Source: Tautonia marina (GTDB lineage Bacteria > Planctomycetota > Planctomycetia > Isosphaerales > Isosphaeraceae). Taken from it: a stretch of DNA of 64,000 bases. Made by a program: the position numbers and the translations under genes. Position 1 is the stretch's first letter; each line of letters begins with the position of its first letter. Location of the stretch: positions 62,001 to 126,000 of the forward strand of contig NZ_WEZF01000020.1 in the NCBI RefSeq assembly GCF_009177065.1, written 5' to 3'. The notes under the pieces are model-generated. The model had not been told where the DNA came from and did no database searches. It worked only from the letters and a program-made list of their open reading frames with translations. Below, in pieces: positions 8,425-17,252 of the stretch.

Positions 8425-9669
8425 ATGATGGATCTGCCTCCGCTGCTTCGTAATCCGCGTTACACGCTCCTCGACGTGTTCCGAGGGGTCGCCTGCCTGA
8501 TGGTCGTGGTCCATCACGCGGGTTTTGTCCTCTTACCAGGCGAGGCACCGCAGTCGGGGGCCTTTGCCGGGCTGGGACGGACGATGAACGACGTCCTCAG
8601 GCATTTCGACCTGGGCGTGCCGTTATTCTTCGTCATCAGCGGCTATTGCATCGCGGCAAGTGTCGACGCGATGAGACGGCGAGGAACCTCGCCGGCGCGA
8701 TTCGTGGGGCGTCGGCTCTGGCGGATCTATCCGCCGTACTGGGTGGCGGTCGCCTGGTTCGTGCTGGTGGCCATCACGTTTCAGCGGCTGGGCCTGGAGC
8801 GATTGCTCTGCTGCCATTCTCCTTACGGCCTGGAAATGAACCTGCCGCAGGGCATGAACCGGCTCCAGTGGCTTGGGAACCTGACACTGACCGAGACGTG
8901 GCGACCATTGGTCACGGGTGGACCGGCCTTGATCTTCACGAGGGTCGCCTGGTCGCTCTGCTACGAGGAGCAGTTCTACTTCATCTGCTTCCTGATGCTG
9001 ATGCTCGCGTCGAAGCGGTTGTACGCGGCGATGGGGTGGACGACCGTCGTGATCGTCTTGATCCGGGTCGTGGCGGCCGACGTGGGGATGATTCACCGGC
9101 TCAGTGGAACCTTCTTCGACCTCTGGCATCAGTTCGCCATCGGCCTGGCGGTCTACTGGCGGCTCAACGTGCCGTCGGAACCCTGGAAGCGAAGGGCCGT
9201 CGAGCTGGCCCTGGTGGGAACGGCGTTGATCGGCTTTCAGGAACGGATGGTCAATACACCGGTCGCCTATTCGACCGGAGTGACGGCCGTCTTCGGTCTG
9301 GTCCTGATCGCCCTGCGCGACCACGACGATCGCATCTGCCAGTGGCGCTGGATCGTGCCACTCAAGGAAATCGGTCGGCGCAGTTACAGTGTCTACCTGT
9401 ACCACCTGCCGATCACGACGGTTGGCACCTTCGGCCTGTATGAGTTGGGGATCACCGGCTTCTGGCAGCGGGTCTTTCTGACGATTCCGATCGTCTCGAT
9501 CACAGCGGTGATGGTCAGCCTCGGGTTCTTCTGGCTGGTCGAGCGGCACTTCCTCAACCCGCCGATCGTGGGCCCGAGCAAGGCGAGCCCTGAAGGTCGG
9601 ATTCCCCTGGCCGGCGAGACGGCTTCTCCTGCTCCCGCGACGGACTCGGAGGAAGCCAGGGCGGGGTGA
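8425..9669 (+). CDS. membrane acyltransferase (acyltransferase-3 / OafA family)
   Basis: This 414-aa integral membrane protein likely O-acylates a cell-surface polysaccharide or lipid. The start RYTLLDVFRGVACLMVVVHH is the characteristic first transmembrane segment of the family, and about ten hydrophobic helices follow. The segments FFVISGYCIAAS and RRLWRIYPPYW are typical of OafA/NodX-like enzymes. There is no SGNH hydrolase domain at the C-terminus, which ends in a short hydrophilic tail. A methionine one codon downstream of the chosen start is an equal alternative. It is on the same strand as the next gene, 126 bp upstream of it. The acceptor glycan is unknown. Confidence 0.9.
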   Translation: MMDLPPLLRNPRYTLLDVFRGVACLMVVVHHAGFVLLPGEAPQSGAFAGLGRTMNDVLRHFDLGVPLFFVISGYCIAASVDAMRRRGTSPARFVGRRLWRIYPPYWVAVAWFVLVAITFQRLGLERLLCCHSPYGLEMNLPQGMNRLQWLGNLTLTETWRPLVTGGPALIFTRVAWSLCYEEQFYFICFLMLMLASKRLYAAMGWTTVVIVLIRVVAADVGMIHRLSGTFFDLWHQFAIGLAVYWRLNVPSEPWKRRAVELALVGTALIGFQERMVNTPVAYSTGVTAVFGLVLIALRDHDDRICQWRWIVPLKEIGRRSYSVYLYHLPITTVGTFGLYELGITGFWQRVFLTIPIVSITAVMVSLGFFWLVERHFLNPPIVGPSKASPEGRIPLAGETASPAPATDSEEARAG

Positions 9670-9795
9670 TCTGCGTTGCGGATTGGGGTTTGCTCGATCG
9701 CCTCGGGACCGTACAACGGGCGATCGGTCGTCCCGGCTCGAAGGGATCGGGACGCGCTGCACCCTGGCCCCGCTCGCGCTCAAGGAGGATCGCAG

Positions 9796-11184
9796 ATGCA
9801 ACCGAGCCCAGAATCCCCGAGGGCCCGGATCATCCGGAGACACTGGCCCTGGATCGTACTGGCCCTGGCGCTCGTCCCGGCGATCGGCTACCTGGCCATC
9901 TTCCCGAGCGGCGTCGATCGGGAATTTCCCGAGGTCGTCCGGCCGACCTTCAGCGCCTATCCTCCGGCGGCGTATCGCGTGGCCGAACCGGGAGATACGC
10001 TCGACCGGATCGCCATGTACCTTGCGTCGGGCGCCGTCGCGCTCTCGATCTTTGGGGTGACCCGTCGGCGCGCCGTCGGGCCGGGCGGCTCACTCTGGAT
10101 CGCAGCGCTGGGCGTCTCGCTCGTGAGCTTCTGGTCGGTGACGAATCCGTGGCCGACGTTCGACGGCTGGCATGGCCTGGGCTGGCGGGTCGTGTTCGAC
10201 TCTGACGCTCCGGACGCTCTGCGAGGGGCGATCGCCGTGGCCGGCCTGGCGCTGCTCGGGATGATCGCCGTCGGAATCAGAGGCGTTGATCGGGCCTGGC
10301 CGTTGCTGATGCTGCGGGCGAAGCGATCGGGAATTTTGCCGATGCTCGTTGTGGCCGGAGTGCTGGCCAGTCTGCGAGCCCTGGAGTGGCCCGCCACCGA
10401 GCCGAGAGGGTTCTGGACCCGTTGGGCGGCCATCGGCGCGGCCTGGCTCTGGCTGGCAGCCTTGATCCGCATGAGACCGTCGGTGCCGACTCCTCGAATT
10501 GCTCGGGTCGGGACGCGAGTTGCGGTCGTGGGAGGGACGGTCGGCCTGATCGTCGTCGGGCTGACGGTCTTCTGGTATCACCGGCCCCTGGAACGCTTCC
10601 GGGCGATCGATCCGGGGAAGATCTACATCAGCGCAATGCCGCACGGCGAAGGGCTGGAAGTGCTCCATCGGCGGCACGGATTCAAGACCATCATTAACCT
10701 GTTCCAGGAAGACCTGCCCGGGTTACGCAGCCCGCACCTCGACGCCGAAATCGCCTTCGCCCAGGCCCACGACATCCACTTCATCCGAAGCCCGGTCGAA
10801 GCCAGCAAGGCCGAGGCCTTCATGGACGAAACGCTCCGCCTGGCGAACGATCCCGAAGCCTGGCCCATCTTGCTGCACTGCCATGCCTGCATGGACCGCA
10901 CCCCGGCCTGGTGGGGGATTTACCAGTTCGTGGTGAAAGAGCGGCCGTTGATCGAGTCGCTGCAGGCGATCGAGCAGCATCGCGGTTCACGGCCGAAAGG
11001 CTCGGTCACCTTGCTCTACAACCGCGTGCTGGCTCGGCTGGCTCCCGATCGCCACCGGGCCGATCCCACCGCGGCCTTGCTTCAGCGCTACGCCCGGGGA
11101 ACCCCCGATCCCTTCGAGATTCAGCTCGAACGGGAACGCCAACTCGCTCAGGACGATCAGGAGTCGGCTCCCAAAACCCGCTGA
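9796..11184 (+). CDS. membrane-anchored dual-specificity/tyrosine phosphatase-like protein
   Basis: This 462-aa protein has a membrane N-terminus and a cysteine-phosphatase C-terminus. Hydrophobic segments lie at roughly residues 18-36, 72-88, 99-115, 145-162, 180-194, 210-225 and 241-260. From about residue 268 (DPGKIYISAMPHGEGL) the sequence resembles DSP-type phosphatases, and the P-loop is H361-C362-HACMD-R368-T, a proper HCX5R signature. The ATG at 9796 has an AAGGAGG nine bases upstream. If the topology places the C-terminus in the cytoplasm it could act on phosphoproteins or phosphoinositide-like lipids. Substrate and side of the membrane are inferred, not shown. A perfect terminator hairpin follows at 11220. 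Confidence 0.82.
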   Translation: MQPSPESPRARIIRRHWPWIVLALALVPAIGYLAIFPSGVDREFPEVVRPTFSAYPPAAYRVAEPGDTLDRIAMYLASGAVALSIFGVTRRRAVGPGGSLWIAALGVSLVSFWSVTNPWPTFDGWHGLGWRVVFDSDAPDALRGAIAVAGLALLGMIAVGIRGVDRAWPLLMLRAKRSGILPMLVVAGVLASLRALEWPATEPRGFWTRWAAIGAAWLWLAALIRMRPSVPTPRIARVGTRVAVVGGTVGLIVVGLTVFWYHRPLERFRAIDPGKIYISAMPHGEGLEVLHRRHGFKTIINLFQEDLPGLRSPHLDAEIAFAQAHDIHFIRSPVEASKAEAFMDETLRLANDPEAWPILLHCHACMDRTPAWWGIYQFVVKERPLIESLQAIEQHRGSRPKGSVTLLYNRVLARLAPDRHRADPTAALLQRYARGTPDPFEIQLERERQLAQDDQESAPKTR

Positions 11185-11219
11185 GCCGCCTTACGTCAAA
11201 AGGCCATGAAGCCCTCCAC

Positions 11220-11244
11220 GGGGGGAGCCGTTCAGGCTCCCCCC
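11220..11244. terminator. bidirectional terminator hairpin
   Basis: A perfect 10-bp stem (11220-11229 pairing with 11235-11244) encloses a 5-base loop. It lies between two converging genes, so it can serve both. There is no clear T-run on either side. Confidence 0.7.
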
Positions 11245-11263
11245 CTGCTCTCGTGCAGACGCC

Positions 11264-11614
11264 TCAGATCTCCTGATCGCCCCCGAAGGAGGTGCGTCCC
11301 TTGACGTGCCCAAGGCGGCCGGTGGTGCTGTCGAGCGAGCGTTCCAGCTTTTTGAGCGCGCCGGTGACGGCATCGTCAACATTGGTCGACTGATCGGTCA
11401 CCGCAATCGGCTGCAGGCCGGCGAGGCGGGCTTCGATGGTGCATTTGATGTCGATTCCCGACTTGGTCGAGCCGTTAACGTCGCTGACGTGGACCTCGAC
11501 GCGGGTAATCTGCTCGCCGAACCGACTGAGCGAATCTTCGACCTCGGTGCGGATGCGGTCGGCCAGATCGGCGGACCCATGGACGTGATTGTTCGTGTTC
11601 AGCTGGACATGCAT
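11264..11614 (-). CDS. HPF/RaiA-family ribosome-associated protein
   Basis: This 116-aa protein resembles the S30AE/sigma-54 modulation family, which binds the 30S subunit and promotes ribosome hibernation or stabilisation in slow growth. The profile is VQLNTNNHVHGSADL, then RVEVHVSDVNGSTKSG and KCTIEARLAG, as expected for the beta-alpha-beta fold. The long-form dimerisation domain is absent, so it is a short-type member. The ATG at 11614 sits six bases after GAGGAG, whereas the ATG at 11620 would abut it. It is downstream of the 235-aa conserved hypothetical gene, with a 136-bp gap. Confidence 0.82.
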   Translation of the reverse strand: MHVQLNTNNHVHGSADLADRIRTEVEDSLSRFGEQITRVEVHVSDVNGSTKSGIDIKCTIEARLAGLQPIAVTDQSTNVDDAVTGALKKLERSLDSTTGRLGHVKGRTSFGGDQEI

Positions 11615-11750
11615 GACCATCTCCTCTTGAGTCGGGCGGTTCTCGGGAGCCCGACAACCCGGGGAAGGTGAAGCGAACATGGGCGGCTCACGGTCCCCCC
11701 TCGAAGTCGAGGCGAGGCGGTCGAAGCCCACCAACGAAGAAAAACAGAGC

Positions 11751-12458
11751 TCAGCGATCGGCGTGCCGCAAGGAAGTGGACAGCAGAATCGCCATTTCTT
11801 GCCGCTGAATCCGCCCCAGGACAGCGGATGAAGGGGATTCCGAACGGGCCGCCGTACAGGAGTCAACGAAGGCAAAGGGGTCCCAACCGTCGCGGAGCAA
11901 TCGAGCGGTCAGGGCGTCGTCGCCATGATCGCGAAGGAGCGGTCGGGCAGCCTCCGCCAGGATCACAAAGTCGGGATGGCGGCCGACGCGACGGAACCAG
12001 TACGAGGCATTACCGGGGTCGGGCTCGCGACGGTGCGCGATCCCATGCCAGTAAAGCGACGTGGTACGCTCGCCCCGATCGTCGGCTTCCTGGGCCGCAT
12101 TGTGACTTGCCTCCCAGGCATCGAGGATCTGCAATAGCCCGCTGGCGAGGGCCAGCAGGCTCGGGCGGTCGGCGTCCGGGAACAGGGCCACAAGGTTCTG
12201 TTCCGAGACGGCCTCCGCCAGCTTCGGGCGGCGAGGACGCTCGTGAACCAGGGGGGGGCCATCATCGTCTCCAGGACCAAGTCCGGCCGAGGCGATGGCC
12301 ACCACCAGGTCAGCCGCGCGCAGCCCCAGGGCCCGACGGACGGACTCGGCATTCTCTCCAGCTTCGAGCCGATCAACGGCCTCGGCAACCGCGACCTCAG
12401 AGCCGAGCAAAACCAGGCCGTCTCCCCGGTCTTCGACGCGATCCAGAATCCCTGGCAT
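11751..12458 (-). CDS. conserved hypothetical protein
   Basis: This is a 235-aa soluble protein without signal peptide or membrane segment. The first 60 residues (MPGILDRVEDRGDG...LGLRAADLVVAIASAGLG) look like a small helical domain comparable in shape to DUF433-like segments. The second half contains LYWHGIAHRREPDPGNASYW and FRRVGRHPDF, a motif I recall from uncharacterised planctomycete proteins. The His, Glu and Asp residues in it could bind a ligand or metal, but no catalytic scheme can be assigned. An RBS (GGAGG, spacing 8) supports the ATG at 12458. It follows the Hint-protein gene by 64 bp on the same strand and may be co-transcribed. Confidence 0.75.
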   Translation of the reverse strand: MPGILDRVEDRGDGLVLLGSEVAVAEAVDRLEAGENAESVRRALGLRAADLVVAIASAGLGPGDDDGPPLVHERPRRPKLAEAVSEQNLVALFPDADRPSLLALASGLLQILDAWEASHNAAQEADDRGERTTSLYWHGIAHRREPDPGNASYWFRRVGRHPDFVILAEAARPLLRDHGDDALTARLLRDGWDPFAFVDSCTAARSESPSSAVLGRIQRQEMAILLSTSLRHADR

Positions 12459-12522
12459 GGCGGCAACCTCCTCCTCTCCTCTTTCTGGATCTTCGCGGGG
12501 AGGAGGGCCGCTGTCAATTGAT

Positions 12523-14631
12523 TCAGCCTCCCGAGTCGGCCTCAGGAGCCTCAAGGAGCTTCAGCGCCGCAAGGTCGGGCACGGCGTCGAAGGGAGCGAT
12601 CGTCGCCGAGGGGAGGGAATTATCATGCACCAATGCGCCCAGTTCCCCAACGAAGAAGCTCCGCGAATCGGCCACGCTGAGGTTGAACACCGGCTGAACC
12701 TGGCCGTCGTCGATGGCCTCGACGGCAGCGGTCCGGCCGAGCGCCCGGACCACGTCGCCGACGTCCAGATCCCTGGCCATCACCCAGCCCCGGCCTGCGA
12801 CCCAGAAGCGGTGAAACTCGCTGGCGACGATCGTCTCGCCGTCGATGCGAACCTCAAACGTTTTGCTCGGTGGGTTGTGGTGCGTGGCGATGATCGGGCG
12901 ATAGGAAAGGGCTCCGGTGGTCGTGTCCTGGCTGAGGACGAGGTCGCCCAAGATAAGGTCCTCGATGGGGACGGTCCCCCGATCGGTCCAAACCGGCGTC
13001 CCAGCCGCGAAGCACGACGTCGTGAGCTGCCCGAACATGACCCGTTGATCGATGATCGGGCGGCGAGCGGTATCCCGCCCCCGATGGGCCTGGAAGCCGA
13101 TCTGGTTGAGAAACCAGTCCTGCCAGCCCTGGCGATCAAGGCCGGATTCGAGCCCAGTCCCTTGCTGGAGGACCGGCAGAACTTGCTGGTTCGTCTTCAC
13201 GATCGCGGCGTTTGTCTCCTCGATGAAGCGGAGATCCGCCTCAAGGCGCTGCTGAGCATTGAGCGTTTCTTGCTGTAAGAAGAGGTAATTCCGCAGAGCG
13301 TTGTCTTGGATCGGCCTCAGGTGTCCCCCCACCGCCCAGCTTCCCAGAGGATCGGAGGCCAGCGGAATGGCACCTCGAAGGAAGAGCCCGGCAGTCGGGG
13401 TCAGCTGAGACGCTCCGTTCCGACGAGTCGCCTCCTCCTTCAGAATTGAGACCGCGTTCTGCGGATCCGAGGCCAGTCGGCCAGCGAGGTTCGAAACCTC
13501 GGCGCTGGGTTGCCCAAAGGCGATTTGCGGAACCATCCCGTAGGCCGTTCCGTCAGGACCAATCGCCGCCACCTCACCAGGCATCGGTGGCCGAAACGCA
13601 GTCGTGGCACGGACTTCGTAGAAGCGACGGGTATCGAACTTCTCCCCCTCGATGTAGAGCACGCCCGGCGAACCGGGGCCGCCAACCGGGCGGACCTCGT
13701 ATCGAAACAGATCGCGGAGCGAACCCACGAGTGGACCGGCCCATTCGCGGGGGTCGCGGCGGCGAAGCGTCTCGGTGGCCACACGACGGACTTCGGCATC
13801 GTCGCTGAGGACAGCGAGCTGCGCGAGGGCCCGAGAGGCGTCTCGGGCATCGATCTGTCCGAGAACCTGCACCGCGGCCGGCTGATCAGCACGCGGGCCG
13901 GCGACGAGCACCGACCAGACCGCCGGGACGAGCAGCGGGTGATCGACCGAACCGAGCCCGGTGATCGCCTCACCGCGGCGGGCGGGGTCGGCGAGCATCG
14001 CGGCCCATTGCTCCAGGCGGGGACGCCACTCGGCCTCGACGGCAGCCCGGGCGGCGGCCTCGGCTTCCTCGACGGCGATCTGGTCCTGGGTCAGCCAGCG
14101 GCCATCCTTCTGCGTATATCCGAGGCGCTTCCAGGCGGCCTCTCGTTTCGGATTGAGCCGGGTGACGGCGGTGAAGTGGGCCGTGGCCTCGTCGAGCAGC
14201 CCCTTCTGCTCGCACCAGAGGGCCAGCTTCCAGTGAGCGTCGGCGGTCGGATCGAGCCGGGAGCGGCGGCCTTCGTACTCCTCGCGGAGGGCGGCCCGGT
14301 CGGGATCGGGAGTGTAGCGACGGGGCACGTCTCCCGGCCGGACCCACGACTCGCCAAACCGTACGCGACCCATCAGAGCCCGAGCCGCGGCGTGGTCGGG
14401 GTCGATCAACACGGCCAGGGCGAGGTGATGCTGCGCCTCCGAGAGTCGGCCCTGGGCCTCGCACCAGAGCGAAAGTTGGAGCTGTGCGTCGGCATCGCGT
14501 CCGGCGGCCGCGGCCGCAGCCTGGTAGGCGGCCTTGGCGGGGTCAAGTGGGGGCGCGTCGGAAACGCCAGTTCCAAAGCTCAGGCCGAGCGAGACGATCC
14601 AGACCGGGCCAATCATCGACGGGCAGCACAT
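12523..14631 (-). CDS. secreted TPR/HEAT-repeat protein with C-terminal Hint domain
   Basis: The predicted protein is 702 aa. After a probable signal peptide (MIGPVWIVSLGLSFG) comes a TPR-like region (about 25-175: AQLQLSLWCEAQGRLSEAQHH, WKLALWCEQKGLLDEATAHF) and then HEAT-like helices (about 195-310). From C540 (TSCFAAGTPVWTDRG) to HDN at 669-671 it reads as a Hint/pretoxin-Hint autoprocessing domain: a leading Cys, a block-B-like SEFH (H607) and a terminal Asn. Only 31 residues follow the Asn, too few for a toxin or a normal extein. Cleavage could release the tail or attach the protein to a nucleophile. An RBS (GGAGG) precedes the ATG at 14631. A longer start at 14697 is less likely. Confidence 0.8.
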   Translation of the reverse strand: MCCPSMIGPVWIVSLGLSFGTGVSDAPPLDPAKAAYQAAAAAAGRDADAQLQLSLWCEAQGRLSEAQHHLALAVLIDPDHAAARALMGRVRFGESWVRPGDVPRRYTPDPDRAALREEYEGRRSRLDPTADAHWKLALWCEQKGLLDEATAHFTAVTRLNPKREAAWKRLGYTQKDGRWLTQDQIAVEEAEAAARAAVEAEWRPRLEQWAAMLADPARRGEAITGLGSVDHPLLVPAVWSVLVAGPRADQPAAVQVLGQIDARDASRALAQLAVLSDDAEVRRVATETLRRRDPREWAGPLVGSLRDLFRYEVRPVGGPGSPGVLYIEGEKFDTRRFYEVRATTAFRPPMPGEVAAIGPDGTAYGMVPQIAFGQPSAEVSNLAGRLASDPQNAVSILKEEATRRNGASQLTPTAGLFLRGAIPLASDPLGSWAVGGHLRPIQDNALRNYLFLQQETLNAQQRLEADLRFIEETNAAIVKTNQQVLPVLQQGTGLESGLDRQGWQDWFLNQIGFQAHRGRDTARRPIIDQRVMFGQLTTSCFAAGTPVWTDRGTVPIEDLILGDLVLSQDTTTGALSYRPIIATHHNPPSKTFEVRIDGETIVASEFHRFWVAGRGWVMARDLDVGDVVRALGRTAAVEAIDDGQVQPVFNLSVADSRSFFVGELGALVHDNSLPSATIAPFDAVPDLAALKLLEAPEADSGG

Positions 14632-14981
14632 GGCGGGCCTCCTCCGGCTGGGCTGTGAGATCGACCAATCCGGGCCGATGCCGGGTCGTGGGAACACCTT
14701 TCCCGTATTCCATTCGGACGATCGCCGACCGGGAGATGTTCACTTGCAAGGACGCAGATCTCTCATCCTGTCATTCTTCTCCCTGGCTCACCCCCAATCA
14801 GAGCGTGCATGCAACCCCAGGTCAAGTGAATTCCGGAGGTTGAAAATTCATTCATCAATGATCTGGTCGGTTCCCGAATCACGACCGTTCCAAACGCGGA
14901 CGGGTTCTTGGTGGCAATCGGAGGTACACTTTCGGTGGAAGAGGTATCGACGGCTTCGGAACCCGAGGGGAGGACGCGGTG
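14632..14981. other. 350-bp divergent intergenic region
   Basis: This is the upstream region shared by the Hint-protein gene (minus) and the ATC-hydrolase-like gene (plus). No gene, hairpin or promoter that I can defend is visible. It is somewhat more AT-rich than the flanking coding DNA near 14700-14900. Confidence 0.5.
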
Positions 14982-15536
14982 ATGGATGAACAACCGCCGC
15001 CATCTCGACGGATGACACTGCTCGAACAGCGAGAAATCGAGGGAAAGATCGTCGCTCCGCTGATTCAAGCCGTCCGAGAGGAACTGGGAGACGAACGGAC
15101 GATGGCCCTGTTGCGTCGAGTGGTCGAGGGGCTGGCGCACGATTCGGGAGCGGAACTGGCCCGGTCGGGCGTCGCCGAGGGCCTGATCGGCTTCGCCCGA
15201 ACGCTCGATCGCTGGACCGAGGGAGGAGCCCTGGAAATCGAGCTGCTGGAGCAGTCGGCCGAGCGGCTCGACTTTAATGTGACCCGCTGCCGATACGCCG
15301 AGATGTACCATCGGCTGGGTCTCGGTACGCTCGGGGCCAGTCTATCCTGTTGCCGAGATGCGGCCCTCGCCTCCGGGTTCGATCCCGAGATCAAGCTGTC
15401 CCGATCTCAAACGATCCTGGAGGGGGCACCGTTCTGCGACTTTCGCTTTCGAAGGGCCTCCTCGAACGGTCCGAATCAGATCGAATCGCCCACGACGCCA
15501 GATTCTTGCAATTCCGAAGGCGGCGTGGAACCATAG
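14982..15536 (+). CDS. L-2-amino-thiazoline-4-carboxylic acid hydrolase-like protein
   Basis: This 184-aa protein matches the ATC-hydrolase family, whose founding enzyme opens a thiazoline ring on the way to L-cysteine. Many members have other, unknown roles. The diagnostic stretch is FNVTRCRYAEMYHRLGLG, followed by LSCCRDAALASGFDPEIKL and a closing GAPFCDFRFR segment. The N-terminal 80 residues are helical. The last 25 residues are not conserved in character. The ATG at 14982 follows a GGGGAGGA RBS by about 8 bases, and a GTG directly before it is an alternative. It stands alone, so the true substrate is unknown. Confidence 0.8.
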   Translation: MDEQPPPSRRMTLLEQREIEGKIVAPLIQAVREELGDERTMALLRRVVEGLAHDSGAELARSGVAEGLIGFARTLDRWTEGGALEIELLEQSAERLDFNVTRCRYAEMYHRLGLGTLGASLSCCRDAALASGFDPEIKLSRSQTILEGAPFCDFRFRRASSNGPNQIESPTTPDSCNSEGGVEP

Positions 15537-15834
15537 GCTCAATCACCGGGCGATTCGATCGGCGGCCTGAACCACCATTCAAGTCACCCCCTCACCACCT
15601 CTCTCTCGAATCGTCACGACTGACGACCAATACCTAAACGTTTGCATACGACGACGGCGGTCTCGACGACCAGAGATTCAGCATCACGCAAGCATTAATC
15701 TCTCGTTTCCATACGATGAATCCGACTGGCCCAATTTCTGCGAGCCTAAACCGACCGGAGCCCCGAAACCGACCGGGGACCCCTTGATGCGATCACCCGT
15801 CGCGTGATCGACCAGAGGAGGAGGAGAAACGGCC
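15537..15834. other. intergenic region, relatively AT-rich
   Basis: About 300 bp between two plus-strand genes. The 15600-15740 part is clearly less GC-rich than surroundings and probably contains the promoter of the M24-like gene. I find no gene or strong hairpin in it. Confidence 0.5.
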
Positions 15835-17115
15835 GTGTCAACCGAAATTCGGGTCGGAGACGTCTACTTCAACCTTGGTGACGACGACGGAAACCCCAGC
15901 AGCGGCGAGATTGCGACCGAACGCCGGGTCCTGGAAACCGCCGAGGACCATCCCCATACCGAAACGCTCCCTGTGCTGGCCGATCCGGCGGCCGATCATC
16001 TCGACCCGGACTTGATGCAGCGCCGGGCCGATGTGGACGAGAAGCATCAGCGCGTCGTCGAGTTCCTGGAGCGCCACGGCTACGATGCCGCCGTTCTGGG
16101 GCGGGCCGAGTCGGTGTCGTGGTTCACGGCCGGGGGAGAGCTTCGGCGGCATCTGGCCTCGTCGGAACGGGCCTCGGCGCTCGTGTTCGTCACGCGTCAG
16201 TCACGCGCGATCTTGACCGACAATGTACAAAGTCCCCGGATCTTCGAGGAGGAAGTGGCCGGCCTGGGCTTTCACCTCAAGGAGCGGCCCTGGCACGAGC
16301 CAGTCGAGGCAAACGTTGCGGCCCTGAGCCGGAGCAAGAAGGTCGTCACCGATACGCATGGCCTGAATCTCGCGGTCGATCAGGATGGGCTCGGCGCGCT
16401 TCGCCTGACCCTGACGAAGCTGGAACGGCAGCGCCTCCGAGAGCTGGGGCGAACCATGACGCTCTGTGTCGAGGCAACATGCCGGAACTTCCACCCTCGC
16501 GAAACCGAGGCCGACCTGGCCGGCCACCTCGCCCATCGGATGCTCCGCGAAGGGGTCACGCCGGTGGATCTCTGTGTGGCCGGAGACGACCGGGCACGTC
16601 GCTACCGTCAGCCAACCTTCAAGTCGGTCCCGATCGAGCGGATGGCGACCATTACGGCGATCGGCCGAAGGCACGGCCTGTGCGCGGCCGTCACCCGGAT
16701 CGTCTCGTTCGGCCCGGTTCCGAAGGCAGTTCAAGAGGCCCTGGCGGTCGCCGCGATGGTCGATGCCACGGCAATCTACTTCTCCCGCCCTGGCCAGACG
16801 GTCGCCGACGTCTTCCGCCGGGTCCGACGCATCTACGAAAAGTTTGGGCATCCGCACGAGTGGACACTGGCCACGCAAGGAGCGATCATTGGCTATCGCC
16901 CGGTCGAGCGTCCCCTGTTGCCCGAAACGTCGTTCCCGTTCACGTCGCATTTGCCGGTACGATGGACGCCCAGCGTCGGCCCCGCCCGGTCGGAAGATAC
17001 GATCGTCGTGGACGAACGCGGCTTCGAGGTCGTGACCGAAGCCCAACGTTGGCCAAAACTTGAGGTCATGGTCAAGGGCTTCCCCTTGCCTCGTCCCGGC
17101 ATCCTGGAACGGTGA
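15835..17115 (+). CDS. M24 (Xaa-Pro peptidase-like) family protein lacking metal ligands
   Basis: This 426-aa protein has the creatinase-type N-terminal domain (to about residue 195) and the pita-bread M24 domain after it. At the two aspartate ligands of M24 metallopeptidases the sequence reads ITAIG and AAVTRIV, that is alanine at about 275 and 285. The RSEDT segment (385-389) keeps the final glutamate, and WTPSVGP replaces the usual glutamate-containing segment. TLATQGAIIGYRPVER resembles the Gln-Gly segment of metal-free creatinase-like members. It is therefore probably not a metallopeptidase and may be a creatinase-like hydrolase or a pseudoenzyme. GTG 15835 follows GGAGGAGG with good spacing. 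Confidence 0.82.
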   Translation: MSTEIRVGDVYFNLGDDDGNPSSGEIATERRVLETAEDHPHTETLPVLADPAADHLDPDLMQRRADVDEKHQRVVEFLERHGYDAAVLGRAESVSWFTAGGELRRHLASSERASALVFVTRQSRAILTDNVQSPRIFEEEVAGLGFHLKERPWHEPVEANVAALSRSKKVVTDTHGLNLAVDQDGLGALRLTLTKLERQRLRELGRTMTLCVEATCRNFHPRETEADLAGHLAHRMLREGVTPVDLCVAGDDRARRYRQPTFKSVPIERMATITAIGRRHGLCAAVTRIVSFGPVPKAVQEALAVAAMVDATAIYFSRPGQTVADVFRRVRRIYEKFGHPHEWTLATQGAIIGYRPVERPLLPETSFPFTSHLPVRWTPSVGPARSEDTIVVDERGFEVVTEAQRWPKLEVMVKGFPLPRPGILER

Positions 17116-17252
17116 GCTGAGCCCAGAGCAATCGCGCTAAGGCAAGGCGTAATCCCCCGCCCTTCCTTCAGTCCCGATTGAAGATGAACTTCCCGAGATG
17201 ATCGAGCGTGCCTAGAATGAATGGGAGTTTTCTGGGTGCGAAGGGTTTTTCG

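Noticed and set aside
12523-14631. Classical intein inside a host protein
   Set aside because: The Hint domain is at the end of the protein with just 31 residues after it, so a C-extein is lacking.
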